This document shows positions 16,737-23,576 of a stretch of 31,442 nucleotides of DNA, piece by piece. Source of the stretch: a virus. The notes beneath the pieces were generated by a model that was given only the letters and a program-made list of their open reading frames with translations, searched no databases and had not been told where the DNA came from. The stretch spans positions 1 through 31,442 of IMG/VR virus record IMGVR_UViG_3300042559_000589, one strand, 5' to 3'. A program made the translations under genes and the position numbers. Numbering within the stretch: the stretch's first letter is position 1; each line of letters starts with the position of its first letter.

Positions 16737-16980
16737 GACCACGTTTACGAGCTTGTTTTGCACGTTTAGACGCAGCCCTTGCTTTTTTCTGCTTATTAGT
16801 CATTGGACTTTTACGATTTGGTTTTAAACCTGAATATTTCATTTCAGGTAAATCTGCATAAGGATTTGTGTAATCCATCATTGTTGCTGCTAATCCCAAA
16901 ACGTTATCCGCAATCACATTATGCTGTGGTTTTAACATTATTCCAAAAAGATACGGTTGTTTTTTATCGGTAATCCACAT
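16732..16980 (-). CDS. Small protein with very basic C-terminus (82 aa)
   Basis: The N-terminal half has mixed composition with 'WITDKKQPYLFGIMLKP', and the last 25 residues are almost all Lys, Arg and Ala (KKARAASKRAKQARKRGR), suggesting nucleic-acid or ribosome contact. No family recognised. The gene is followed immediately by an attC-like hairpin overlapping the stop and then by a terminator. It lies 10 nt after the 60-aa gene and is the last gene of the early operon. There is no other gene between it and 16549. Confidence 0.6.
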   Translation of the reverse strand: MWITDKKQPYLFGIMLKPQHNVIADNVLGLAATMMDYTNPYADLPEMKYSGLKPNRKSPMTNKQKKARAASKRAKQARKRGR

Positions 16981-16990
16981 TTTGATGTGA

Positions 16991-17173
16991 TTATCCGGTT
17001 AACGCAACCCCATTCAACTCATCCTGCCAAACCCGGATGCGGAACCAATCATCAACGCTTGGCATATCGTCTGCCATTTGGCTGTAATCGTATGGCTGTG
17101 CCTCGATAACTTCCGGCTCAACGGGTTGCTGCCAGTTCTCAACGGATTTGGGTGTTTCACGTTTAGTCAGCAT
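16991..17173 (-). CDS. Hypothetical acidic protein (60 aa)
   Basis: A 60-residue protein rich in Asp, Glu, Pro and Gln (VENWQQPVEPEVIEAQPYDY then a Trp-containing C-terminal stretch). No membrane segment or known motif. It starts within the end of the preceding gene (11-nt overlap), so it is translated in the same operon as the Rad52-like protein and could be an accessory of that recombination module. Function unknown. Confidence 0.55.
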   Translation of the reverse strand: MLTKRETPKSVENWQQPVEPEVIEAQPYDYSQMADDMPSVDDWFRIRVWQDELNGVALTG

Positions 17174-17564
17174 GGCTAATCTCCTTCAATGCAATGGTTT
17201 CACTTCCTGCAATGTACTCCGCAGGCTTTACAATCTCACCGCCATCGGTTACGGGCATGATGTTTTTCTGCTCACTTTGATACGACCACTTTGCAAGGTG
17301 CTCAACTTGCAGCATTTTTTGTTTGAGTTCTGCCCATTCGTCAAGGTGGTCAAATTTCCACCGCCCGGCACCGGCCCGGCATTGGATTTCAAACCCCATG
17401 TGCTGAAACGTTTTTCCGTGCTTTTGCGCTTCGTTAATTGCCTGCTGCTGTATTTGTTCTTTGGCTGCTTTTATTTGCTTCTCCAAGCGTGAGAGGTGGC
17501 AGAACGCATCCAAAGCGGATGCGTTGCCTTCCTCAACATCAAATAAAACTTTTACAATGTCCAT
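17163..17564 (-). CDS. Recombination-associated coiled-coil protein (133 aa)
   Basis: Residues 20-55 are predicted coiled coil (SRLEKQIKAAKEQIQQQAIN), followed by 'GRWKFDHLDEWAELKQKML' and a loosely structured C-terminus. This combination of coiled coil, aromatic patch and position next to a Rad52/ERF-type gene is common in phage recombination operons, where partners act as nuclease inhibitors or annealing accessories (Gam-like). I do not recognise the exact family. Its start overlaps the stop of the Rad52-like gene by 1 nt. Confidence 0.55.
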   Translation of the reverse strand: MDIVKVLFDVEEGNASALDAFCHLSRLEKQIKAAKEQIQQQAINEAQKHGKTFQHMGFEIQCRAGAGRWKFDHLDEWAELKQKMLQVEHLAKWSYQSEQKNIMPVTDGGEIVKPAEYIAGSETIALKEISHAD

Positions 17565-18025
17565 TATGGCTTTAAAATTATTACTTCTTTGTAATTACCA
17601 GCGTTTACCCACTCCACCAGTTTGCCGAGCTTGTCGTGTGCCCAATCAGGAATAAACTTGCCTTCGCATTCAACCATTACTTTGGGGTAGTCATAAAGGC
17701 ATCGGCCCAAACCGAACTGAACGGCAGCCCGTTTCATTGCATCACTGATGCCACCCTTTTCAGGTTCGATATTGGTCTTGCTGGCACCATCTTCCCGGTA
17801 GATTGTGCGCTTGTCAATGGTGACTGATAAGCGGCAAATGAAGCCGTTGGTTATCTCCCGGAACTCACTTGTCCAATTAGCTGCTCCAAAGGCTGCATCA
17901 AAGCGTTGCATAACACAACGGTTATTAATGTACGGCACGACAATTAACTTGCCCGTGCTTGTCTGCGATTGCACTCGCCATTCGATTTCCGATGGCAGAA
18001 TAGGTGCGGTTAGAATTTCGTTCAT
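17564..18025 (-). CDS. Rad52-family single-strand annealing protein (153 aa)
   Basis: The core 'GGISDAMKRAAVQFGLGRCL' (about residues 91-110) is the hallmark of the Rad52/Rad22 fold of phage annealing proteins, preceded by 'QRFDAAFGAANWTSEF' and by a strand-rich region to residue 85. These proteins form rings on single-stranded DNA and anneal complementary strands during phage recombination and genome circularisation. At 153 residues the protein is essentially the annealing domain alone, lacking the longer C-terminal region of eukaryotic Rad52. The start overlaps the stop of the 73-aa gene by 4 nt. The nearby SSB-like and nuclease-like genes complete a recombination set. Confidence 0.8.
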   Translation of the reverse strand: MNEILTAPILPSEIEWRVQSQTSTGKLIVVPYINNRCVMQRFDAAFGAANWTSEFREITNGFICRLSVTIDKRTIYREDGASKTNIEPEKGGISDAMKRAAVQFGLGRCLYDYPKVMVECEGKFIPDWAHDKLGKLVEWVNAGNYKEVIILKP

Positions 18026-18243
18026 TTTTTGCTCTCCTCGATTGTGTTAAAAATTCCTACAAGTGTCGGCAAAATTTCAGCAGGGATGCTTAGGACTTTT
18101 AAGCCTTCGGTTGTCGGGCTCCATTGCTGAAATAAATAAACGGTGTCGCTGTCATCTTCCCAGTCAATGCGGTAAATGACATCATCGTGTTCAAAATTAG
18201 CAGAGTGGCTGCCGGTGTGTGTTACTTTTATCTTGGTTTCCAT
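18022..18243 (-). CDS. Small early protein (73 aa) with its own promoter
   Basis: Residues 1-73 are acidic/beta-rich with 'VIYRIDWEDDSDTVYLFQQW'; no known family. It begins 4 nt after a TATATTTG element and is thus predicted to be leaderless. It heads the recombination operon, its stop overlapping the Rad52-like start. A DNA-mimic or regulatory role for such a small early acidic protein is possible but not shown. Confidence 0.65.
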   Translation of the reverse strand: METKIKVTHTGSHSANFEHDDVIYRIDWEDDSDTVYLFQQWSPTTEGLKVLSIPAEILPTLVGIFNTIEESKK

Positions 18244-18278
18244 GTTGCAAATATAGTATAGTTTTTTATATTAACAAA
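18241..18278 (-). promoter_or_regulatory. Early promoter, recombination operon (predicted leaderless)
   Basis: On the minus strand TTTG (18278-18275), 19 bp, TATATTTG (18255-18248), 4 nt, ATG (18243). This is a complete match to the Bacteroidota consensus. Confidence 0.8.
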
Positions 18279-18450
18279 GTTTTTGTGATATTTTTTTTAT
18301 CAGGTCATCGGTCAGCAGTTGCGCCTTGTAACCTTGCTTCGTGTATTTTTTGATAATCTTATCCACTGCAATATCCGGCACTGGCTCAAAGGAGAGCATT
18401 TGTTCCTGCCAATAGACAACCGTTTTAAATCCACGTTCTTCCGTTGTCAT
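18271..18450 (-). CDS. Hypothetical 59-aa early protein
   Basis: A gene just under the usual 60-codon cutoff. ATG 18450 overlaps the preceding TGA (ATGA at 18450-18447), and the 59-residue product begins MTTEERGFKTVVYWQEQMLS and continues with a Lys-rich helical end. No family recognised. Its 3' end overlaps the -33 element of the next promoter. The exact overlap and steady frame support coding; function unknown. Confidence 0.65.
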   Translation of the reverse strand: MTTEERGFKTVVYWQEQMLSFEPVPDIAVDKIIKKYTKQGYKAQLLTDDLIKKISQKLC

Positions 18451-18632
18451 AGCAACGCAAAGGCCACATCAATAACTTGCTGCTCCTTTTTGCTTTTGTA
18501 GGTGCTTTCTTTGTTCAAGGATTTAATCACGGTGGCATAGCTGGCCATTCCTTTGCAGGCATTCACCACTTGCATCTTCATCCCTTTACGGCTATTTGCA
18601 ATAAAGTGTTTTCGTTTTTCCTCGTGTGTCAT
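18447..18632 (-). CDS. Hypothetical Lys-rich protein (61 aa)
   Basis: A 61-residue protein with a Lys/Met-rich N-terminal half (EEKRKHFIANSRKGMKMQVV) and a helical C-terminus. No membrane segment. Start overlaps the DUF1599-like gene stop by 4 nt and its stop overlaps the 59-aa gene start, so it lies in a fully coupled operon. Function unknown. Confidence 0.6.
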   Translation of the reverse strand: MTHEEKRKHFIANSRKGMKMQVVNACKGMASYATVIKSLNKESTYKSKKEQQVIDVAFALL

Positions 18633-18910
18633 AACTTGTGCTTGTAATCAGGGTTAATTTCTTTTTTCGTTGCGATTTTCAGCAGGATAAGATATCCGAT
18701 TAGGTCATTCAGCGTATCTTCATCAGGTGCTTCCAGCCCGGTTGTTTTAATCCGGCTCAATTTATCATCAATCCTTACCAACAACTGCTCGGTTGTGGAT
18801 GCCTTACTGAAAACTCGCACCGGTTCCAGTGCGGAGTTTCCATATTTGACATTCTTTTGAACGAGCAACGTGCAGATTTCATCGCAGGCTTTTAATATTT
18901 GGTTCTGCAT
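18629..18910 (-). CDS. DUF1599/Nmad1-like protein (93 aa)
   Basis: The stretch 'KNVKYGNSALEPVRVFSKAS' followed by 'EQLLVRIDDKLSRIK' matches the core of DUF1599, also described as nucleotide modification associated domain 1 (Nmad1). The fold is MazG-like and has been linked to base-modification gene neighbourhoods. The protein is 93 residues, close to the domain alone. Whether it acts on nucleotides here is unknown, but two glycosyltransferases and a C5 methyltransferase elsewhere in the genome make a modification role worth testing. It overlaps the SSB-like gene by 1 nt. Confidence 0.7.
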   Translation of the reverse strand: MQNQILKACDEICTLLVQKNVKYGNSALEPVRVFSKASTTEQLLVRIDDKLSRIKTTGLEAPDEDTLNDLIGYLILLKIATKKEINPDYKHKL

Positions 18911-19227
18911 TAGAAAGGCAAATCGTCTTGTTCGTTGTGCATTGAGTTCGCATACTCATCTTTAACCACATCAGGGATGCCGCTTTTGGTTAGTGCTGCA
19001 CTGACTTTTTTCTCAAATTTGTAAGCCTTGCCACTGCCAACATACACCGGGGATGCTTTCGCTTCTCGCTGTTCTTTGCTTTGGCTTAGCTGCAAGGTGT
19101 GAGTTTCGCCATATTTGCCCTCGCTTTTGCGTTCATTTAGCACCAATTTCAGGTACTTTTTTCCGTTTTTGCCCTCGCTGATTGCATCCTTTGGGATGTC
19201 GGAGAGGCAGATGTCAATTACTATCAT
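18910..19227 (-). CDS. Probable single-stranded DNA-binding protein (105 aa)
   Basis: The last residues, NEQDDLPF, form the acidic tail with terminal Pro-Phe typical of bacterial SSB proteins, which recruits replication and repair partners. The N-terminal 90 residues are Lys-rich and beta-like ('ISEGKNGKKYLKLVLNERKS'), compatible with an OB fold. The length (105 aa) is short for SSB but seen in phage versions. Location in the replication/recombination block agrees. The OB fold was not shown by a motif, so the tail carries most of the weight. Confidence 0.65.
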   Translation of the reverse strand: MIVIDICLSDIPKDAISEGKNGKKYLKLVLNERKSEGKYGETHTLQLSQSKEQREAKASPVYVGSGKAYKFEKKVSAALTKSGIPDVVKDEYANSMHNEQDDLPF

Positions 19228-19448
19228 ATTGCTTTTGCTTTGTTTAATTGTTTGCGTTTGTAGGTCAGTATATCCAAGTGTATTTTGGCTTCGTTGTGGT
19301 ACTTAAAAATTAGCAGATTGTCCACGCAATCCGTATATGTTCCAAATTCGGTAAGAAACTGCCAGCGAAAGTTGCGCCACTCCCGGATTGCAAAGCCACC
19401 ATCGGGCAGCCGGGCAACGTGGGGTTGAAATGGATTGATGAGTTTCAT
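19224..19448 (-). CDS. Hypothetical early protein (74 aa)
   Basis: A 74-residue protein starting 4 nt after a TATATTTG element, with 'GGFAIREWRNFRWQFLTEFG' and a basic C-terminus. No known domain recognised. It opens the operon containing the SSB-like and DUF1599-like genes. Function unknown. Confidence 0.65.
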   Translation of the reverse strand: MKLINPFQPHVARLPDGGFAIREWRNFRWQFLTEFGTYTDCVDNLLIFKYHNEAKIHLDILTYKRKQLNKAKAI

Positions 19449-19483
19449 GCTTCAAATATAATTAATTAAATCTTATTTCCAAA
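19446..19483 (-). promoter_or_regulatory. Early promoter, SSB operon (predicted leaderless)
   Basis: On the minus strand TTTG (19483-19480), 19 bp, TATATTTG (19460-19453), 4 nt, ATG (19448). The -33 element lies within the 3' end of the nuclease gene. Confidence 0.75.
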
Positions 19484-19952
19484 TATCAGTATCTTTTTTT
19501 ATACTGAATGTAGAATAATATTTTTTGCATAAATTTCTATTCAAAATATAACCTTCGGTTCTTTCACCATCTCCACATAATTCTGCGATATTAATTTTTT
19601 CTTTCAATAGAAAAAGGCGAAATTCAGGCAATGGCATCAAATAAAATACTTCCAAATCCGGATAATAGTAGACAAAATAATCTGCTTTTGAAGCATTAAT
19701 GCCGCTTGGTTTTTGATTGCATGAAATTTCAATAAACATATTGCCAGTGGTAATACCTTTTTTAAATTCGTAGCGGTCGGTCTTAACTTCAAATGTGATT
19801 ATTTTGCCATTAACATCTTGGCAGATGAAATCCCATTCTTTACCCTTCCCCATAAATTCTATTTTTTTGATTGCTCGCCTTAGCAAAAAATAATTGGCAA
19901 TAACTCTTTCGCCCATTTCGCCCTGATTTAAATCATTCTTGAATTTTTCCAT
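19473..19952 (-). CDS. PD-(D/E)XK-type nuclease-like protein (159 aa)
   Basis: The core is Glu16 in 'GEMGERVIANYF', then 'EWDFICQD' (Asp about 41) and 'TFEVKTD' (about 53-59), giving the E...D...ExK arrangement of PD-(D/E)XK nucleases, followed by 'NMFIEISCN'. Such enzymes include phage Holliday-junction resolvases and restriction-like nucleases. The DNA is visibly AT-richer than its neighbours (Lys AAA, Ile ATA, Tyr TAT frequent), suggesting recent acquisition. It begins just downstream of the DnaA-like gene. Substrate cannot be told; homing-type or resolvase are both possible. Confidence 0.65.
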   Translation of the reverse strand: MEKFKNDLNQGEMGERVIANYFLLRRAIKKIEFMGKGKEWDFICQDVNGKIITFEVKTDRYEFKKGITTGNMFIEISCNQKPSGINASKADYFVYYYPDLEVFYLMPLPEFRLFLLKEKINIAELCGDGERTEGYILNRNLCKKYYSTFSIKKDTDIWK

Positions 19953-19959
19953 TTGATTT

Positions 19960-20412
19960 TTAGATTACAAAGTTTTCAAATGCCAGTTTGATTTTGTCCA
20001 AATCTTCCCGGTACTTTTTGTTGGTATCTGCAAGGTCATTGACCAGCCGGGTGCTGTGCATCACCGTTGTATGGTGCCGGTTGCCACACATTCTGCCAAT
20101 AGCCTTTAATGGCATCGTGGTTTTGTTTCGCAGCAGCCAAAGGAAGATTTGTCGCAGTTCCACTATTTCACGCTTCCGAGTGTGCAGCTTTACATATTCC
20201 GCCTGATAGTATGGGAAAACCGATTTGATTGCAAGGTGAGCCGCTTTTGCATACTCGTTGCTGGCATTCATGTTATCAAGTTTCAGCATCCTTTCAAGTT
20301 CGGCAATTCGCACCGCTTGGTGCTTGATTGTTTCTTTCAGCGTGTCAATTTCCGACATGCGGAATGATGTCCTGATGTTGTTCTTTTTAGGTGGTTTGAT
20401 TTTTACTCTCAT
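19960..20412 (-). CDS. DnaA domain IV-like DNA-binding protein (150 aa)
   Basis: Residues 79-88 (RKREIVELRQ) and 109-120 (CGNRHHTTVMHS) match the C-terminal helix-turn-helix of bacterial DnaA, where a GxRDHTTVxH signature contacts the DnaA box; here the usual Asp is His. No AAA+ domain is present: the N-terminal 75 residues are coiled-coil-like. A stand-alone DnaA-domain-IV protein may bind the phage origin or block host DnaA. Two starts are possible: 20412 (26-nt overlap with the methyltransferase) or 20358. Its place between helicase and SSB genes supports a replication role. Confidence 0.7.
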   Translation of the reverse strand: MRVKIKPPKKNNIRTSFRMSEIDTLKETIKHQAVRIAELERMLKLDNMNASNEYAKAAHLAIKSVFPYYQAEYVKLHTRKREIVELRQIFLWLLRNKTTMPLKAIGRMCGNRHHTTVMHSTRLVNDLADTNKKYREDLDKIKLAFENFVI

Positions 20413-21394
20413 GTTCTATTATTTTAAAAAGTTGATATGCTATTTGTGGCACGATTGCGTTGCCATAGCCCTTTATGCTTTCGTTTCTCCACTTAGAAAA
20501 GGTAATTCCGTCCAGTTCGGTGGGAAGCCCATCATCTCCGCTACAAATCGGGGATTGAGTTGGGAAGTTGTGCCAGTCATTTCTTTGGCTATTTTTGCAA
20601 TGCTGCCCTGTTTCCTGGTTCCTGTGTTTTTTTCCGGGCTGTCCGTTGCCATCGGTGTTGGTAGCATTCCCATTGATGCCATTTGTTTCAAAGGGTTTTG
20701 TAAATTTACTCCTTTCTCTTTGTGTTTTTGTTTTGCCTTCTCGAATGTTTCCGGCTTCCTTGCTGTGTTCCAATCGAATGCATTTGGTGTCGGTAGCATT
20801 CCCCTTTGGTAAACATAACCGCTCATTATTTCCTGCGCAAGTGTTCCCGAATTTCCCGATGTTGGGTTTTTCTTTCCGCTGGTGACTTCTCCATCCATTT
20901 TGGTTGGTGTTTTGAGCAATGAACCAACACCTATCTCTCCGATGTGGTGCGTTTTTGGCCGCAGCTGGAATAACAAACGGTTGAACTTCGTACCCTTCAG
21001 CTTCCAAGTCAAGGCACACCTGCTCGAAAACCAGTCCGCCATCAATATTCGTGATACCAAAGACATTTTCTGCGATGACCCATGTGGGTTTAATCTCTTG
21101 TATTGCTCGTAGCATTTCGCCCCACAAGTAGCGTTCATCATCTGTCCCTTTTCGCTTTCCTGCAAGGGAGAATGGTTGGCAGGGAAATCCCCCGGTGAGA
21201 ATATCAATTGTGTTTGCATATTTTTTGAAATCAGTTTTACAAATGTCAATGTGGCTGTCGGCTTGCGGCCAGTAGTATTCCAATACCTTTCGTGGAAACT
21301 CCATCCATTCGCAATGAAATACATTTTCCCATCCCATCCATTCGGATGCAAGGTCAAAACCGCCTATGCCTGAAAATAAACTGCCGTGTCGCAT
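20387..21394 (-). CDS. DNA (cytosine-5) methyltransferase (335 aa)
   Basis: All main C5-methyltransferase motifs are visible: motif I FSGIGG (7-12), motif IV GGFPCQPFS (68-76) with catalytic Cys72, motif VI ENV (109-111), motif VIII HRRDRCW (151-157) and motif X GYGNAIVPQIA (309-319). Residues about 165-275 form a low-complexity Asn/Lys/Gly-rich region in place of a normal target-recognition domain. The enzyme would methylate cytosine in DNA to escape host restriction. It has its own leaderless-type promoter (TATATTTG, 4 nt before ATG). The same region carries a second long frame, described separately. Confidence 0.85.
   Translation of the reverse strand: MRHGSLFSGIGGFDLASEWMGWENVFHCEWMEFPRKVLEYYWPQADSHIDICKTDFKKYANTIDILTGGFPCQPFSLAGKRKGTDDERYLWGEMLRAIQEIKPTWVIAENVFGITNIDGGLVFEQVCLDLEAEGYEVQPFVIPAAAKNAPHRRDRCWFIAQNTNQNGWRSHQRKEKPNIGKFGNTCAGNNERLCLPKGNATDTKCIRLEHSKEAGNIREGKTKTQRERSKFTKPFETNGINGNATNTDGNGQPGKKHRNQETGQHCKNSQRNDWHNFPTQSPICSGDDGLPTELDGITFSKWRNESIKGYGNAIVPQIAYQLFKIIEHESKNQTT
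20473..21357 (-). CDS. Overlapping +1-frame ORF within the methyltransferase gene (294 aa)
   Basis: An uninterrupted 294-codon frame, shifted +1, lies within the methyltransferase gene on the same strand. Such length without a stop is unlikely by chance in a gene of this composition. It ends with 'LNPRFVAEMMGFPPNWTE' (about 267-284), a form I associate with phage methyltransferase-linked proteins (LNPxWVExLMGxPxGWT), and repeats 'MLPTPN'/'MLPTPM' in the middle. It may be a real overprinted gene, or the trace of frame exchange between families. No independent start signal was found at 21357, so expression is uncertain. Confidence 0.4.
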   Translation of the reverse strand: MTLHPNGWDGKMYFIANGWSFHERYWNTTGRKPTATLTFVKLISKNMQTQLIFSPGDFPANHSPLQESEKGQMMNATCGAKCYEQYKRLNPHGSSQKMSLVSRILMADWFSSRCALTWKLKGTKFNRLLFQLRPKTHHIGEIGVGSLLKTPTKMDGEVTSGKKNPTSGNSGTLAQEIMSGYVYQRGMLPTPNAFDWNTARKPETFEKAKQKHKEKGVNLQNPLKQMASMGMLPTPMATDSPEKNTGTRKQGSIAKIAKEMTGTTSQLNPRFVAEMMGFPPNWTELPFLSGETKA

Positions 21395-21429
21395 GGTGCA
21401 AATATAGTTTAATTTATTATATTAGAAAA
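21392..21429 (-). promoter_or_regulatory. Early promoter, methyltransferase (predicted leaderless)
   Basis: On the minus strand TATATTTG (21406-21399) lies 4 nt before ATG 21394; the -33 position reads TTTT rather than TTTG, so it may be weaker than its relatives. Confidence 0.65.
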
Positions 21430-22657
21430 GATATTCAACGGTATTTCCTTTGAATTGGCATTTCAGCGTTCCGGTCATTCCATTTCTGCACTTGCCGATA
21501 ATTAACTCCGCATCTTCAATGGGGTTGGTGTTTCCACCATTCTTTTGGGCTTCGTAATACTCCGGGCGGTACGGGAAAAGAACGGTGTCTGCATCCTGCT
21601 CAATGGCTCCGCTTTCACGAAGGTTTGATAACTTCGGCCTGCTATTACCTTCCTCAGTTCCCCGGTTAAGTTGCGATAATGGCATCACCGTGCAATTGCA
21701 TTCCTTTGCCATCAACTTGCATTGTCTGCTGATATATGCAATCTCCTGCTCACGATTTTTGCCCCCAGTTGCCTTTATCAATTGCATATAGTCAATGATT
21801 ACCAGCGTTGGTTTGTTTTTCATTGTCTTAAGGCGCATTTTGATTTGGTCAATGTTCAATGTGGTGCTGTCTTCGATAGTAAAATTGATTTTTAACTCCA
21901 TCAATCCATCTGCCATGCGTTCAAGTTCGTAGTCGCTGACATCGGCATTGCGCACTTTTAGGTTATCAACGTTTCCAAGTGAAGAAAGTATGCGGTCTGC
22001 AAGTTGTTCCTTAGACATTTCCATGCTGAACATTACAACCCGGCCACCACGTTTTGCATGGGCTATTCCGATACTGACTGCAAATGCTGTTTTTCCCATA
22101 CCGGGCCTGCCAGCGACAACCACATTTTCACCCGGAACAAATCCGCCAATATATTTATCCAAAAAGGTGTAGCCAGTTGGGTGGCCGATTGTCTTTATTT
22201 CGGCCTTGCTGCGTTTTTCTAAGCTGTCCAAACGCTCACCGAGTAGTGGTAACAATTCAACCGCTTTGCCGCTTTCAACGAGCTGCAATTCATCAATCAT
22301 TTTTTGGGTGGTGCTGATGGTGTCCATGATATCGCCACCATCCTGCATGAATTTAACTTGATTTACCATGCAGTCAATCATTGTCCTGCGTACAAATTCC
22401 TGATGCAGATATTGCACGTGCCGGGTTAAATCTTCAAACACTGCAAACTGATTGCAAGTTGCGATTGCCACAGCCAATTTTTTGTTTTTTCGCAGCACAG
22501 CCATATTGTCAATGTATTCGTTTTCAACGTACATGGATTGGATAATTAGGCAAAGTGCTTTTAGGTCGTTATCAATAAACCATTCTGCCCTTGTTGTGGC
22601 TGTATGTTGTAGCTGTTTACCTTGCAGCCATGTTCCTATAATAGTTTGTTCAGTCAT
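21422..22657 (-). CDS. dnaB: Replicative DNA helicase, DnaB family (411 aa)
   Basis: The RecA-like core is complete: Walker A GRPGMGKT (183-190), Walker B VIIDY (286-290), the 'MSKEQLADRILSS' helicase stretch and the C-terminal 'SNLRESGAIEQDADTVLF' segment. The N-terminal 130 residues fit the DnaB N-domain. The enzyme unwinds the fork as a hexamer in complex with a primase. At 411 residues it is shorter than bacterial DnaB (around 470), mostly at the N-terminus. Its start overlaps the loader-like gene by 8 nt, which agrees with a helicase/loader pair. No phage DNA polymerase or primase is seen, so host enzymes must serve. Confidence 0.9.
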   Translation of the reverse strand: MTEQTIIGTWLQGKQLQHTATTRAEWFIDNDLKALCLIIQSMYVENEYIDNMAVLRKNKKLAVAIATCNQFAVFEDLTRHVQYLHQEFVRRTMIDCMVNQVKFMQDGGDIMDTISTTQKMIDELQLVESGKAVELLPLLGERLDSLEKRSKAEIKTIGHPTGYTFLDKYIGGFVPGENVVVAGRPGMGKTAFAVSIGIAHAKRGGRVVMFSMEMSKEQLADRILSSLGNVDNLKVRNADVSDYELERMADGLMELKINFTIEDSTTLNIDQIKMRLKTMKNKPTLVIIDYMQLIKATGGKNREQEIAYISRQCKLMAKECNCTVMPLSQLNRGTEEGNSRPKLSNLRESGAIEQDADTVLFPYRPEYYEAQKNGGNTNPIEDAELIIGKCRNGMTGTLKCQFKGNTVEYLF

Positions 22658-23231
22658 TGAGATAGTTTATTTTTTGGGGTTGCTCTTGTTTGAAGGGGCG
22701 AAGGTATGGAATGGTGCTTTTAAGTTTGGTTTTCCAATTCTTAATTTTCTTTCCGTTGCCATCCATCCATCCATCGGATTTCCATTGCTCGTATTTGGCG
22801 GTAAGGGTAAATTCGTAATCAGGTGAAAGATTGGCATAAGCAATAAATTCTTGAAGCGTTGGTACTTTATTCTTAATTACATTTCTATTTACATTTTCAT
22901 TTTCCATATGTGGGACATATGAATTAGATATGTTATTCATATCTTTTTTTGTTCTATTCTGCCTACGGCTTTCGCTGTATGCTTTCCGTTTTTCAACTTC
23001 CTGATGCAAACGGGCATTGAAATACAATCCGTTTTCATCCTTTTCAAATTTGCTGAAAATATCTTCATCATATGTTTTACATATCTTCAACATATCACGT
23101 TCCGACAAATGCCCCATTTGATGCTGGTAGCAAAGCAACTTAATGTATTTACCGATTTGTTCATCACTCATTAAAGCGGTTCCGGTTAAAAAATCGGATG
23201 AGTAGAATAGGAATGCAGGGTCTTTGCTCAT
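22650..23231 (-). CDS. Replication initiator / helicase-loader-like protein (193 aa)
   Basis: The N-terminal 80 residues ('SKDPAFLFYSSDFLTGTALM' then 'EQIGKYIKLLCYQHQMGHLSE') match the DUF1376-type winged-helix domain found in phage replication initiators and loaders. A variable linker rich in Asn/Lys follows, and the C-terminal part contains 'YEQWKSDGWMDGNGKKIKNW', a DnaB/DnaC-binding-like patch seen in such proteins. ATG 23231 was chosen over an upstream GTG because it forms an exact ATGA junction with the preceding gene. It probably recruits the helicase encoded next to it. Confidence 0.7.
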   Translation of the reverse strand: MSKDPAFLFYSSDFLTGTALMSDEQIGKYIKLLCYQHQMGHLSERDMLKICKTYDEDIFSKFEKDENGLYFNARLHQEVEKRKAYSESRRQNRTKKDMNNISNSYVPHMENENVNRNVIKNKVPTLQEFIAYANLSPDYEFTLTAKYEQWKSDGWMDGNGKKIKNWKTKLKSTIPYLRPFKQEQPQKINYLND

Positions 23232-23437
23232 GGCTTCAATGTTAATTTTTTGCACTGCTGGTAATAAATGACTTTCATTTTGTGTTCATCTTTTAAAAAG
23301 TCACGTTGAGCATCGGTAATTTCACCACGTTGGCAGCGATAATCTTCGTACTCCTGACGAATTTCAAAATCTTCAATTTGGTAATCGCATTCAGCGACTG
23401 GTAATTTGGTTGGTTTGTAGAGGTTTATTTTTTCCAT
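23228..23437 (-). CDS. Early protein behind a structured leader (69 aa)
   Basis: A 69-residue protein beginning MEKINLYKPTKLPVAECDYQ, with an acidic/aromatic middle and no known domain. ATG 23437 was preferred over 23527 because the upstream codons are occupied by an RNA hairpin and U-run ending at the start codon. It is the first gene of the helicase operon, so the leader would control loader and helicase as well. Translation from the longer frame (an apparent 99-aa protein) cannot be excluded. Confidence 0.65.
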   Translation of the reverse strand: MEKINLYKPTKLPVAECDYQIEDFEIRQEYEDYRCQRGEITDAQRDFLKDEHKMKVIYYQQCKKLTLKP

Positions 23438-23572
23438 AAAAAAAACACCCACACTTTCAAAGGTTAGACCCGGCACAAAGGAAGCCGACCTTTTACTCGT
23501 ATGGGTGTTGTTTTGGGGGTTATTCATTTTGCCTTTGTAATTCCGGTAGGGGGTCTAATCCTATTGTTCCGA
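23438..23572 (-). ncRNA. Structured leader RNA with terminator-like end and loop-junction pairing
   Basis: Downstream of the promoter at 23577-23608 lies a 135-nt leader. (1) 5' hairpin: CGG/CCG and UAGG/CCUA enclose a loop carrying UUAGACCC (23558-23551). (2) A nested stem-loop at 23509-23444: AACACCCAUAC pairs GUGUGGGUGUU (11 bp, one G-U), then AAAGGU/ACCUUU, then CGGC/GCCG. (3) The unpaired GGGUCUAA in the 3' side of that structure (23471-23464) is perfectly complementary to the 5' loop. (4) A U8 run at 23445-23438 ends at the ATG of the next gene. Terminator plus alternative pairing suggests attenuation or ligand sensing. Inference from base pairing only. Confidence 0.55.
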
Positions 23573-23576
23573 TATG

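Noticed and set aside
23438-23527. N-terminal 30-codon extension of the 69-aa gene (starting at 23527)
   Set aside because: The codons coincide with a strong stem-loop and U-run; an RNA leader explains them better. It remains possible that a leader peptide is translated.
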